DNA from: Aquisalinus luteolus
GTDB taxonomy: Bacteria; Pseudomonadota; Alphaproteobacteria; Caulobacterales; Parvularculaceae
Assembly (NCBI RefSeq): GCF_009712425.2
Contig: NZ_VCJR02000005.1
Location: 59,759-123,758, forward strand
DNA: 64,000 nucleotides
Direction of reading: 5' to 3'
A model generated the notes under the pieces. It was not told where the DNA came from, did no database searches, and saw only the letters and a program-made list of their open reading frames with translations. Made by a program: the position numbers and the translations under genes. Position 1 is the first letter of the stretch, and each line of letters starts with the position of its first letter. Below are positions 1-8,079 of this stretch, piece after piece.

Positions 1-296
1 GCATGGTCGTCGAAGGCTCCATCGAACAGGGGCTGGAAACCGACACCAGCTTCCGGGTCACCGATTATGTCGAGACCGTCACCGTCGTGACCAATGACAT
101 GCTGCCTGGCCTGTTCGGCGACAATCAGGGCGTCGTCGTGCAGGGCACGCTGGCCGCGGACGGCACCTTCATCGCCGCGCGCGTCATGGCCAAGCATGAC
201 GAGAACTATATGCCGGCTGAAGTCGCCGATGCCCTTGAAGAAAGCGGCAGGCTGGAAGAGTATAAGAAAAAAGGACTGGTCGAGCAGGACCGGTAG
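1..296 (+). CDS. ccmE: Cytochrome c maturation protein CcmE, C-terminal part (5' end outside window)
   Basis: The reading frame is open to the left edge, so this is the last ~98 residues of a protein usually ~150 long. CcmE is the periplasmic heme chaperone that carries heme covalently on a histidine and hands it to CcmF/H for attachment to apocytochromes c. The signature AKHDENYMP, with the heme-binding His and following Tyr, is visible at about residues 64-72 of the visible part, after a beta-strand-rich OB-fold stretch. A short lysine/glutamate-rich tail ends in a TAG stop. The heme-carrying role fits a c-type cytochrome domain encoded at 18404-22087, but no operon link is visible. Family assignment is secure; the start lies outside. 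Confidence 0.93.
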   Translation, partial: MVVEGSIEQGLETDTSFRVTDYVETVTVVTNDMLPGLFGDNQGVVVQGTLAADGTFIAARVMAKHDENYMPAEVADALEESGRLEEYKKKGLVEQDR

Positions 297-316
297 AGGG
301 GTTTCGAGTACCACCC

Positions 317-634
317 ATGTTCAGTGATTATTTCAAGGCGTGGTCCAACGCCGTCCTGGCCACGCAGGTCGTTACCGCCCGCCTGCCGATCCTCTATATG
401 CTGGCCGTCGATCCGACACCGAGTCGGCAGAAAGAAGCGCAGCTGATGTTCGCGGAAAAGCAGGAGGCTCTGTTCGAGGGCCTTGTTGCGGCGCAACATA
501 TCGCTTGCCAAAACATGGCGGACATGATGTTTAGCCGCCAGCCGGGGCCTTCCGCCTTTACCGACTACATGAACGCCCTGACGAGCCCGGCCGAGCGCAT
601 CCTGAAGGCGAATGCAAAACGGCTCGGCAAATAG
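317..634 (+). CDS. Small hypothetical protein, phasin-like in composition
   Basis: A 105-residue protein starting 20 nt after ccmE, so probably co-transcribed with it. It is alanine-rich and predicted helical by eye, with a short motif-poor core (SRQKEAQLMFAEKQEALFEG) and repeated Met/Ala/Gln positions that recall amphipathic phasin-type helices. There is no signal peptide or membrane segment. I do not recognise the family with certainty; phasin-like is an inference from composition and length only. The frame has the codon bias of its neighbours and no competing frame is convincing, so I accept it as a gene. Confidence 0.6.
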   Translation: MFSDYFKAWSNAVLATQVVTARLPILYMLAVDPTPSRQKEAQLMFAEKQEALFEGLVAAQHIACQNMADMMFSRQPGPSAFTDYMNALTSPAERILKANAKRLGK

Positions 635-739
635 ATCTGCCCTCTCGCTTGCCTGATCGCGACCGGACGGACCACTCCTTCGATCCATTCCATCAGGCCG
701 CTCCGGACCCGTCCGGGGACCAATCCGAGGACACATATT

Positions 740-2017
740 GTGAGCGCCGAGCCCCACACCACATTTTCCGGCGGTGATGCCAGTACCGGCAACGGTACGA
801 CACCGCGCGCCGGTTTCCGCGAATTCGTCGTCTCCATGGCCTTCCTCATTTCGCTGATCGCGATGGGTATCGATGCGATGCTGCCGGCACTCGGGCTGAT
901 TTCAGAAGACCTGTCCATCATGGGCGAGAACCATGCCCAGTTCGTCGTTGCCATCCTCTTTGCCGGCATGGCGTTCGGCCAGATCCTGTTCGGCCCGCTG
1001 TCGGAGAGCACGGGCCGGAAATATGCCGTCTATATCGGCCTTGCCGTTTTCGTCACCGGCAGCCTGATCGCCATGGTGACCCCGAATTTCACCGTGCTGC
1101 TCATCGCTCGCTTCATGCAGGGCTTTGGCGGCGCAGCGGGCCAGATCATCGCGATGGCAATGGTGCGCGACCGCTATAATGGCCGCGACATGGCGCGCGT
1201 CCTGTCCCTCGTGATGGGCGTGTTCATCCTTGTGCCTGCCGTCGCGCCGACCATCGGGCAATCCATCCTGTTTATCGGCGACTGGCGTGCCATCTTCTTC
1301 TTTCTCGCGCTTCAGGGCCTCGCCTGCCTCGCCCTGCTTCACTTCCGCATCGAAGAGACGCTGCCCGTGGAGCGTCGCAAGCCCTATCGCGTCTCCATGG
1401 TCCTCAGTGGGCTGAAGGCGGTCGTTACAACGCCGGTCACCATCGGCTACACGATCTGCGCGGGCTGCATTTTTGGCGGCATTATCGCCTACGTCTCATC
1501 AGCCCATCAGATTTTCCAGGAAATGTATGATACGGGCACGCTTTTCCCGCTGTTTTTCGGCATGATCGCCCTGTCTATCGGCGTTGCCTCCTTCACCAAT
1601 TCCACGCTGGTCCGAAAGTTTGGCATGCGGCGGCTGGTGGCGACAGGCATCAGCGGCATCTTCACGCTGACGGGTCTTTTCCTGATGTGGCAGCTGTTTG
1701 TCGACGCGACACCGCCGCTGGCGCTGTTCGTTGTCTTCGCCATGTCGACTTTCTTCTGCTTCGGCATGCTGTTCGGCAATCTCAACGCCATGGCGATGGA
1801 GCCGATGGGCCATATCGCGGGCATTGCCGCCGCAGCAATGAGCTGCATCTCGACCACCATGTCGGTGACCATCGGCACGCTGATCGGCCAGTCCTTCAAC
1901 GGCACGGTGCTGCCGCTGACGGCGGGGCTGTTCGGGCTGTCAATCCTCGCCGCCTGCGTGATGTTCACCACGGAAAAACTGCGTGGGCCGGAACCCGTCC
2001 CCCAGCCTGGAGAATAA
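740..2017 (+). CDS. MFS drug-resistance transporter, Bcr/CflA type
   Basis: A 425-residue inner-membrane transporter with about twelve hydrophobic segments. The GTG start at 740 gives a short hydrophilic N-terminus before TM1. The region near residues 78-95 (FGPLSESTGRK) matches the MFS loop 2-3 motif A, and the D-A-M-L-P-A-L pattern in TM1 is typical of the Bcr/CflA proton-driven exporters, which expel bicyclomycin, chloramphenicol or sulfonamides. The substrate cannot be read from sequence. It stands alone: the next gene converges from the other strand 24 nt after the stop, and 105 nt separate it from the gene upstream. Confidence 0.85.
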   Translation: MSAEPHTTFSGGDASTGNGTTPRAGFREFVVSMAFLISLIAMGIDAMLPALGLISEDLSIMGENHAQFVVAILFAGMAFGQILFGPLSESTGRKYAVYIGLAVFVTGSLIAMVTPNFTVLLIARFMQGFGGAAGQIIAMAMVRDRYNGRDMARVLSLVMGVFILVPAVAPTIGQSILFIGDWRAIFFFLALQGLACLALLHFRIEETLPVERRKPYRVSMVLSGLKAVVTTPVTIGYTICAGCIFGGIIAYVSSAHQIFQEMYDTGTLFPLFFGMIALSIGVASFTNSTLVRKFGMRRLVATGISGIFTLTGLFLMWQLFVDATPPLALFVVFAMSTFFCFGMLFGNLNAMAMEPMGHIAGIAAAAMSCISTTMSVTIGTLIGQSFNGTVLPLTAGLFGLSILAACVMFTTEKLRGPEPVPQPGE

Positions 2018-2041
2018 GGGCCGCAAGTCGGTGAATAAGAA

Positions 2042-2791
2042 CTACCGCTTGGCTATGCCGCCATCGACGAAATACTCAGACCCCGTCACATAGGATGCAT
2101 CATCGGATAAGAGGAAGCAGCAGACAGCGGCGACTTCCTCTGCCGTACCGAAACGGCCGAGCGGGACCTGTTTCTTGATCTGCTCGGCGAATTGTTCCTG
2201 TTCCTCTTCCGACATGCCTGTATTGGCAACGAAATTGGTATCGATCGGACCCGGCGCCACCGAATTCACGCGAATGCCGCGTTCCGACAGTTCCGCCGCC
2301 CATGACCGCGCGATTGCTGCAAGAGATGCCTTTGCCGCGGCATAGACAGCCCCGCCCGGCTGGCCGAGATAAGCGGCGACTGACGAGGTGAGCAGCACTG
2401 CGCCCTTGTCGCTGATCATCGGCTTCAGCTGCGCCATCTGCAGCACGGGGCCGCGCACATTGGTATTGTGTAATTTGTCGTAAAATTCTTGGTCGACTTC
2501 TTCGGCGGGACGGAATTTTCCGTACCCGGCATTCAGGAAGGCCCCATCGATGCCGCCAATCTGGTCCTGGATCTTCTTGGCCAGGTCGACCGCGGCCTGC
2601 GGGTCGGTCGCGTCGTTTTTCAGGACGAGAGACCCGGAGGGCAGTTTTTCACCTGCGTCCTTCAGGTGGTCGTCGCTGTGGCCGGTAACGGCAACCTCGC
2701 CTCCCTCTTCGACGATGCGCAAGGCGGTCGCGAGACCGATGCCGCTGGTGCCGCCGGTGATGAGGATTTTCTTGCCGTCAAAACGTGCCAT
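2042..2791 (-). CDS. Short-chain dehydrogenase/reductase (classical SDR)
   Basis: A 249-residue cytosolic NAD(P)-dependent oxidoreductase with all classical SDR marks: cofactor motif TGGTSGIG (residues 12-19), NAG at 87-89, catalytic Ser in LLTSS (about 136-137), and YAAAK (Tyr150, Lys154). It ends with a VTGSEYFVDGG tail, usual for beta-ketoacyl reductase-like members. Asp60 after the second Rossmann strand resembles positions that contact the cofactor adenine. The substrate cannot be inferred. It is monocistronic, converging with the MFS gene on its left and divergent from the DUF1080 gene on its right. Confidence 0.9.
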   Translation of the reverse strand: MARFDGKKILITGGTSGIGLATALRIVEEGGEVAVTGHSDDHLKDAGEKLPSGSLVLKNDATDPQAAVDLAKKIQDQIGGIDGAFLNAGYGKFRPAEEVDQEFYDKLHNTNVRGPVLQMAQLKPMISDKGAVLLTSSVAAYLGQPGGAVYAAAKASLAAIARSWAAELSERGIRVNSVAPGPIDTNFVANTGMSEEEQEQFAEQIKKQVPLGRFGTAEEVAAVCCFLLSDDASYVTGSEYFVDGGIAKR

Positions 2792-2958
2792 GGGGTTACT
2801 CCTTGCTGTTGGCTTATAGGGCGGGCGCTACCGCCCCGGGTCGACTAGCCAACAAGGGCAGGCCGCCAGCGTTCAGCGCCTCGGTCCGCTTTCTCGTCAT
2901 GACTGTTCAAATCCGCGTGTCTTTGGCATGCTGAAGAAAACAACGAGGAGGAAGACCA

Positions 2959-3693
2959 ATGAAATATCTGATGACCGGCGCCGCCAGCGCCCTGATCCTG
3001 ACCACTGCGGCAATCGCCCCGGCCCATGCCGATCATCATGGGGACAAGATGGAAGAAGGCTTCGTCGCCCTGTTCGACGGCACGAGCCTCGACGGCTGGA
3101 CATCGTCGCTCGACAACCCTGCTGCCTTCAGCATCGAGGACGGCGTCCTCGTCGTGAAGGGCGACCGCGCGCACCTGTTCTATTCCGGTGAGATCGAGGA
3201 CCACGACTTCACAGATTTCGAACTGCGCCTGAAGGTGCGGACTACGGAAGGGTCGAATTCCGGCGTCTATTTCCACACGGTCTATCAGGAAGAGGGCTGG
3301 CCGGAGATCGGCCATGAGGCCCAGGTCAACTCAACACAGAGCGACCCACGCAAGACCGGCAGTCTTTACTCTGTCGCAGACATCTATGTCTCCGGCGATG
3401 AGAACGAGCCCGCCCTGCGCGTCGAAGGCGACAACAGTTTCGCCGCCCGCGACAAGGCTCCCTCCACCGACGGCGAATGGTTCGACTACACGATCCGCGT
3501 CGAGGGCAAAACGGTGACCATCAAGGTCGATGGCGAGACTACCGTGAAATGGACCGAGCCGGACGATTGGGACCGCGAAGGCCGCAAGCTCGCTAGCGGC
3601 ACCTTCGCGCTGCAGGCCCACGACCCTGACAGCGAGGTCCACTACAAGGATATCCGCGTAAAGGTGCTGGACGCCGAAATGGGTGACGAATAA
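2959..3693 (+). CDS. Secreted DUF1080 (3-keto-disaccharide hydrolase-like) protein
   Basis: A 244-residue exported protein: a cleavable signal peptide (residues 1-24, ending PAHA) is followed by a DUF1080 domain starting at FVALFDGTSLDGW (about 35-47). This beta-sandwich family is widespread in polysaccharide-degrading bacteria, and some members hydrolyse 3-keto-glycosides. A strong Shine-Dalgarno GAGGAGG lies just before the ATG. A second DUF1080 domain ends the large protein at 18404-22087. A Rho-independent terminator follows at 3721-3746, so the gene is its own unit. Exact substrate unknown. Confidence 0.88.
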   Translation: MKYLMTGAASALILTTAAIAPAHADHHGDKMEEGFVALFDGTSLDGWTSSLDNPAAFSIEDGVLVVKGDRAHLFYSGEIEDHDFTDFELRLKVRTTEGSNSGVYFHTVYQEEGWPEIGHEAQVNSTQSDPRKTGSLYSVADIYVSGDENEPALRVEGDNSFAARDKAPSTDGEWFDYTIRVEGKTVTIKVDGETTVKWTEPDDWDREGRKLASGTFALQAHDPDSEVHYKDIRVKVLDAEMGDE

Positions 3694-3720
3694 CCATTAT
3701 CACCCGATGAGCTTGTCAGA

Positions 3721-3746
3721 AGCCGGCCCTGAGAGGCCGGCTTTTT
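3721..3746 (+). terminator. Rho-independent terminator of the DUF1080 gene
   Basis: A perfect 8-bp GC-rich stem (AGCCGGCC / GGCCGGCT) with a 6-nt loop is followed directly by TTTT, 28 nt after the stop codon at 3693. Confidence 0.85.
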
Positions 3747-3829
3747 GCTGCGCAGCCCGCTTGTTGCCCAAGGCTTTATGCCTTCTGCGCCCCTGTTCGA
3801 AACGGCCTCGATTAATAGCTCACCATTCA

Positions 3830-3863
3830 GAGGCCACGCGTTCGAGGCCACGCGTTCGAGGCC
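3830..3863. repeat. Two-and-a-half copies of a 14-bp tandem direct repeat
   Basis: GAGGCCACGCGTTC occurs at 3830-3843 and 3844-3857, followed by a partial third copy GAGGCC. It lies in the 440-nt gap between the DUF1080 gene and the tetR gene, upstream of the tetR promoter. No function can be read; it may be a slippage product. Confidence 0.8.
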
Positions 3864-3925
3864 TCCACGTTTGCAGGGCCCAGCTGGTACCGATCTTGGC
3901 CAGGACCTATCTGGGACCAAAAATG

Positions 3926-3943
3926 TGAGTAATCATTCACTCA
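3926..3943. promoter_or_regulatory. TetR-box-like operator, copy 1
   Basis: TGAGTAATCATTCACTCA is an imperfect version of the box seen twice more downstream. It lies just upstream of the -35 hexamer of the candidate tetR promoter. Confidence 0.65.
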
Positions 3944-3949
3944 TTACTC

Positions 3950-3978
3950 TTGACGACACCCCCGACAAGGAGTATCTA
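3950..3978 (+). promoter_or_regulatory. Candidate sigma-70 promoter of the tetR-plsC-MFS operon
   Basis: TTGACG (3950-3955), a 17-nt spacer and TATCTA (3973-3978) place the transcription start near 3985, at the edge of operator copy 2. That arrangement suggests repression by a TetR protein bound over the start site. Confidence 0.55.
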
Positions 3979-3985
3979 TCCTTTG

Positions 3986-4003
3986 TGAGTGATCACTCAC
4001 TCA
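3986..4003. promoter_or_regulatory. TetR-box-like operator, copy 2
   Basis: TGAGTGATCACTCACTCA contains the perfect 14-bp palindrome TGAGTGATCACTCA and sits on the predicted transcription start. Confidence 0.75.
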
Positions 4004-4052
4004 TATGAGGCCGATGGAATGATGCTTGGAAGCCCGGTCACATCTGGTGTAT

Positions 4053-4070
4053 CGAGTGATCACTCACTCA
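4053..4070. promoter_or_regulatory. TetR-box-like operator, copy 3
   Basis: CGAGTGATCACTCACTCA repeats copy 2 with one change. It lies in the leader, 63 nt before the tetR start codon. The three boxes begin at 3926, 3986 and 4053. Confidence 0.75.
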
Positions 4071-4133
4071 TTTTGCTGCCGAGGCAGCGAAACACTGCGC
4101 ACGGCGCAGCATGTAAGGACGAGGAGAAGTACA

Positions 4134-4763
4134 ATGGCCGTTACCGCAAGAGAAAGAGCCCTGTCAGGCGAGGATGAAGCCGTTCGCGGCGTCACCGCCC
4201 TCGACGGCACCACGAAAGCGAAGATCGAACGCGCGGCGCTGGCCGTCTTTGCCCGTGGCGAGATGGACAAGGCGACGACCCGCGCCATCGCGGCTGAGGC
4301 CGGCATTTCCGAGGGCGCGCTCTACCGCCACTACAAGTCGAAGAATGACATCTTTACCGACCTGTTCTTTTCCATTCATGGTGAGCTTGGCCGCCTGATC
4401 GAGAAGGCTTCGGAGGAGAACGAGAGCGTGTCCGACCGGGCCGCTGCCCTGGTGCGCGCCTATTGCCGGACCGCCGACAATGACTGGCAGCTGTTCGCCT
4501 TTCACCTGCTCTCGATGCACCGCTTCCTGCCCGGCCCTCAGGGGGAGCCGGACCCGGTTGCGGCTGCCGAGGCGATCACCCGGGATGCGATGGGCAAGGG
4601 GGAGATCGCCCCGGGTGATCCAATTCTTGTCACCGGCATGGCGCTGGGGGCCGTTTTGCAGCCGGCCCTGCACATGGCCTATGGCCGCCTGACCGGGCCG
4701 CTGTCAGCCCATGAGGAAGACCTCGTGCGCGCTGTCATTGCCGTACTCGATCCTGTCGCGTAA
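4134..4763 (+). CDS. TetR-family transcriptional regulator
   Basis: A 209-residue DNA-binding repressor. The start is set at ATG 4134 because GAGGAG lies 7 nt upstream; a longer frame from a TTG at 4026 would run across operator copy 3 and is unlikely. The N-terminal helix-turn-helix spans about residues 50-69 (TTRAIAAEAGISEGALYRHY), the standard TetR pattern with Tyr at the recognition helix end. The C-terminal half is a helical ligand pocket of unknown specificity. It is the first gene of an operon with an acyltransferase (12 nt downstream) and an MFS transporter. Three palindromic boxes precede it, so autoregulation is likely. Confidence 0.9.
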   Translation: MAVTARERALSGEDEAVRGVTALDGTTKAKIERAALAVFARGEMDKATTRAIAAEAGISEGALYRHYKSKNDIFTDLFFSIHGELGRLIEKASEENESVSDRAAALVRAYCRTADNDWQLFAFHLLSMHRFLPGPQGEPDPVAAAEAITRDAMGKGEIAPGDPILVTGMALGAVLQPALHMAYGRLTGPLSAHEEDLVRAVIAVLDPVA

Positions 4764-4775
4764 GGGAGAATTGTC

Positions 4776-5516
4776 ATGAGATCGATCCTGTTCCAGCTCG
4801 CCTACTGGCTGACCTCCATTTTTTTCGCGATCCTGTCGGTGCCGCTGTTGCTGATCCCGCATCGCGGCCCGCTGATGCTGTGGATATTACTCTATACACG
4901 GACCATGTGTTTCTGGATGGAGCATGTCGCCGGTATCCGTATCGAGGTGACGGGGCGCGACCGCCTGCCGGATGGCCCGTGCATCATCGCCGCCAAGCAC
5001 CAGAGCTGGGGTGATGGCTTCATCATGTTCTCGCAATTCCACGACCTTGCCTTTGTAACCGGCGACCACCTGGAGAAGTTTCCGCTGGTCGGCGGCATCC
5101 TGAAGAAGATGGGTGCGATCGTCGTCAACAATTGCGGCGGACCAGCCGAACGCGGCCGCCTGCTCGATACGGCGATGAAGAAGGCGCGCGAGGATGGCCG
5201 TCGGATCCTGATCTATCCGGAGGGACACCTGTCGAAAATCGGCGAGCGCCACCGTTATCGCAAGGGTGTCTATCACATGTATCGCGATTACGATGTACCC
5301 GTCGTGCCGGTCGCCACCAATCTCGGCCTGTGCTGGCCGCAGCAGAGCGGCAAGGTCACCCCCGGCACGGCGAAGGTCGAGTTCCTCGAGCCGATCGCGC
5401 CCGGCATGCCGAAGGATGACTTCATGCTGCTGCTTGAGAACCGGATCGAGACGCGGTCCATGGAAATGCTGCCGCCGGAACATCGACCGCTGATCACCGC
5501 CGCGCCTGTCGATTGA
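4776..5516 (+). CDS. Membrane 1-acyl-glycerol-3-phosphate acyltransferase family protein (PlsC-like)
   Basis: A 246-residue member of the PlsC/LPLAT family, which transfers acyl chains onto lysophospholipids at the inner membrane. Two N-terminal hydrophobic segments (about 5-27, 32-50) precede the catalytic H-X4-D motif HQSWGD (His75, Asp80). The second motif reads YPEGH (147-151) where classical PlsC has FPEGT, so the acceptor may differ from lysophosphatidate. It sits between a TetR gene and an LplT-like MFS gene (13 nt downstream), so lysophospholipid repair or membrane lipid remodelling is a reasonable inference. Confidence 0.85.
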   Translation: MRSILFQLAYWLTSIFFAILSVPLLLIPHRGPLMLWILLYTRTMCFWMEHVAGIRIEVTGRDRLPDGPCIIAAKHQSWGDGFIMFSQFHDLAFVTGDHLEKFPLVGGILKKMGAIVVNNCGGPAERGRLLDTAMKKAREDGRRILIYPEGHLSKIGERHRYRKGVYHMYRDYDVPVVPVATNLGLCWPQQSGKVTPGTAKVEFLEPIAPGMPKDDFMLLLENRIETRSMEMLPPEHRPLITAAPVD

Positions 5517-5529
5517 AGGCTTCCCGCGA

Positions 5530-6972
5530 ATGACCTCCCCCTCCCCTGAGACCACCGGCTTGACCGGCCCGTTCTTTTTCCAGCGGCGTTTCCTGCCGAT
5601 GTGGGTCGCCTTCGTGCTCGGCGCGTTCACCGACAACATGCTGAAACAGGCGCTGCTGATCGGGCTGACCTTCCAGGCGCTGATCACACTGCCAGGCATT
5701 GCCGATGGCGCCAGCATAGTGCCCGTGGCGGGAGCCCTGTTCCCGCTCGCCATGCTGGTCTTCTCGCCTATTGCGGGGCAGGTCGCGGATAAATACGAGA
5801 CGCGCAAACTCTTTCGGCTGACGAAGTTCGTCGAGTTCCTGCTGATGGTGCTGGCGGCTGCCGGCTTCCTGATGCTCGGCACGCCGCTCGCGCCTGTTGC
5901 AGGGCCGGTACTGGTGCTTGCCCTGTTCCTGATGGGTGTGCAATCGGCCTTTTTCAGCCCGGTGCGCATTTCCGCCATGCCGAAATATCTGACGAGCCAG
6001 GAGCTGATCCGCGCCAACGCCTTCTGCAATGGCGGGCTTTATACATCGATCCTGCTGGGTCTGTTACTCGGGGGTATGCTGATCATCATGGATGGCGGTC
6101 CGCTGATCGTCTCCATCGTCCTTGCCATCGCCGCCCTTGCCGGGTGGCTGGCGATACGCGCCACGCCTGAGGCCTCACCGGATGATCCCGGTCTCACGAT
6201 CGAGTATAACCCGTTGAGGCTGATCCAACGGCAGATCGGCTATGTCTCCAGGGAGCCGCCGGTCATCCGCCCGCTGATCGGTATCGGGCTTTTCTTCTTC
6301 ATCTCCACCGCTGTCACTATCGCGGTGCCGGTCTATGCCGACGAGACACTGAATGCCGATGGCAGTGTCGCCACCGCGATCATGGGCCTGTTTGCCATCG
6401 GCGCCCTGATCGGCGCGGTCATCTCCGCGCTGCTCTCGCGCGGCCGCTCCGGCCTCGGCTTTGCGACCAGCGCCATGACCGTGGCAAGCGTGGCAAGTGT
6501 CGCCCTCTATATCGCCAGCGCCCTGTTCGAGCATGATGGCGACCGCCTGAACGCAATGGAATTCCTGTCGCGCCCGGATGGTTGGTTGCTCGCTGGGCTT
6601 TTCATGATCTGCTCGGCGGCGATGGGCGTTTTCACCGTACCGCTTCAGGCTGCCGTTCAGCGCCGGGCCAGGCCTCAGCACCGGGCCCGCATCATGGCAT
6701 CCGGCAACATGCTGAACGCGCTGACCGCCGGCATCGGCTCACTGTCGGTACTGTTCGTCACCGGCACGGCGATGACGCCCCATGCAGCCTTTTTGGGGAT
6801 TGCCGCCCTGCAGGCGACCATCACCCTTTACATGGTCTTCCGCCGGCGGTCGGTGCCGGAAGGCCTTTATGACGAGGTGCTGGATGACCATGAGCAGACC
6901 CCGCCTGTGACACTGGAAACGGCACCACTTCTCGATGCCGAGCCTGACAAAATACAGCCTCCACGGGTCTGA
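5530..6972 (+). CDS. MFS transporter, LplT-like (putative lysophospholipid importer)
   Basis: A 480-residue protein with about twelve transmembrane segments. The opening FQRRFLPMWVAFVLGAFTDNMLKQ resembles LplT and related MFS members that flip lysophospholipids inward for re-acylation. It directly follows a PlsC-like acyltransferase gene with 13 nt between, an organisation comparable to the enterobacterial lplT-aas pair. The central hydrophilic stretch (about residues 215-240) is the usual MFS loop 6-7, and the C-terminal ~35 residues are hydrophilic. The LplT role is inferred from context and N-terminal similarity; a generic MFS exporter remains possible. Confidence 0.75.
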   Translation: MTSPSPETTGLTGPFFFQRRFLPMWVAFVLGAFTDNMLKQALLIGLTFQALITLPGIADGASIVPVAGALFPLAMLVFSPIAGQVADKYETRKLFRLTKFVEFLLMVLAAAGFLMLGTPLAPVAGPVLVLALFLMGVQSAFFSPVRISAMPKYLTSQELIRANAFCNGGLYTSILLGLLLGGMLIIMDGGPLIVSIVLAIAALAGWLAIRATPEASPDDPGLTIEYNPLRLIQRQIGYVSREPPVIRPLIGIGLFFFISTAVTIAVPVYADETLNADGSVATAIMGLFAIGALIGAVISALLSRGRSGLGFATSAMTVASVASVALYIASALFEHDGDRLNAMEFLSRPDGWLLAGLFMICSAAMGVFTVPLQAAVQRRARPQHRARIMASGNMLNALTAGIGSLSVLFVTGTAMTPHAAFLGIAALQATITLYMVFRRRSVPEGLYDEVLDDHEQTPPVTLETAPLLDAEPDKIQPPRV

Positions 6973-7000
6973 CGGCACTGATTTTGCAACCTCATCAGTG

Positions 7001-7029
7001 TTGAAAACTTTTGTTTCACCGGATAACAA
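7001..7029 (+). promoter_or_regulatory. Candidate sigma-70 promoter upstream of the DUF4174-like gene
   Basis: TTGAAA (7001-7006), a 17-nt spacer, then TAACAA (7024-7029), about 100 nt before the ATG at 7130. Confidence 0.45.
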
Positions 7030-7129
7030 TGCCCCCAGGACAGGGGTGGGGTCGAGAAGCGATGTTCCTTTACAGGGCTATACTGGACATTGCGGCTGAT
7101 ACCCTTCCGGGGAGAGGGACGATCAGCAT

Positions 7130-7972
7130 ATGACATATCTTGTCGCATGCCTGTGCTTGATGATCATTGCCGGGGTGGCTGTATGGGCCAGGCGGCCTGA
7201 CGCCTTTTCCGGCGAAGCGTCCGACAACCCTGACAGCAATCCCGATTTCACCTTGCGCCGCGCCGTACTTCTCTTTGGCCCGCAGATGAACGATCCCCGG
7301 TGCAGCGCGCAACGCACCGAACTGAAACGCATCCTCGGCCCCCTGCTGGAAGGCGGTTACCGTATCGTCGAGGTCTATGGCACCAACGCCCCTACCCAGA
7401 ACGGCGAGGTCTATGACTGGCTCGACAACCAGCTGCTGCGCGATACGCTGAATGCCAGATCCGGCTTTCACCTGATCTTCGTCGACGACGCAGGGCAGAT
7501 GCTGTTCCACGCTGCCCAGTCGGTCACTGCCGAGGCACTGCTGCATATCTTCGATCTCTGGCATCACATCGAAGGCGCGGCCGGCGAGGCCCTGGCGGAG
7601 ACCATGGCAGAGGCACTGGCTGAAACCGGCACCCGGGAAAACGAAGCCAGCGCCGAAACAGTGCCACTTACTGCCGAGCCTGAAAGGACCAGGCCGGAGA
7701 CCGTACCATCCTTTGCGACACGGGCTGCCATGGCTCAGGCCCGGAAGACATCACTGCGTCCGGCAACGGTAACTTTCACCGGTCCCGGCCTTGCCAGCCA
7801 GCTGCGCACGCTGGAGATGATCGCGGCGGAGAACAACCGCAAAGGCGTGCCTGATGCAGCCAACGAGCCGCGTGATCAGGGTCGCCCCGAGCCATCTGCC
7901 GCAACCGCGCAGAAACAGCGCCCGAGGGCACCATCCCACATCAAGGAAATGCTGAAACGCCGCCGCGCTTAG
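7130..7972 (+). CDS. DUF4174-like membrane-anchored protein with long disordered tail
   Basis: A 280-residue protein. Residues 3-20 form a hydrophobic anchor or uncleaved signal. Residues ~42-145 have an alternating beta/alpha pattern (AVLLFGPQMNDPR... GFHLIFVDDAGQMLF) resembling DUF4174, a thioredoxin-fold-like domain without the CXXC. After that the chain is low-complexity, Ala/Glu/Thr-rich and probably disordered, ending in a basic segment (EMLKRRRA). A GGGGAGAGGG ribosome-binding region precedes ATG 7130. The role is unknown; DUF4174 membership is a moderate-confidence guess from pattern. Confidence 0.6.
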   Translation: MTYLVACLCLMIIAGVAVWARRPDAFSGEASDNPDSNPDFTLRRAVLLFGPQMNDPRCSAQRTELKRILGPLLEGGYRIVEVYGTNAPTQNGEVYDWLDNQLLRDTLNARSGFHLIFVDDAGQMLFHAAQSVTAEALLHIFDLWHHIEGAAGEALAETMAEALAETGTRENEASAETVPLTAEPERTRPETVPSFATRAAMAQARKTSLRPATVTFTGPGLASQLRTLEMIAAENNRKGVPDAANEPRDQGRPEPSAATAQKQRPRAPSHIKEMLKRRRA

Positions 7973-8079
7973 GCGCCGGGGTGTTTTTTTGCTTGCGGTG
8001 CACAATAAGCACTCTGTCGGCCTTGTCACGCCTGCCCCCCCTGCCTAAACAGGATCTTCGAGACATAACGGGGGTATCA

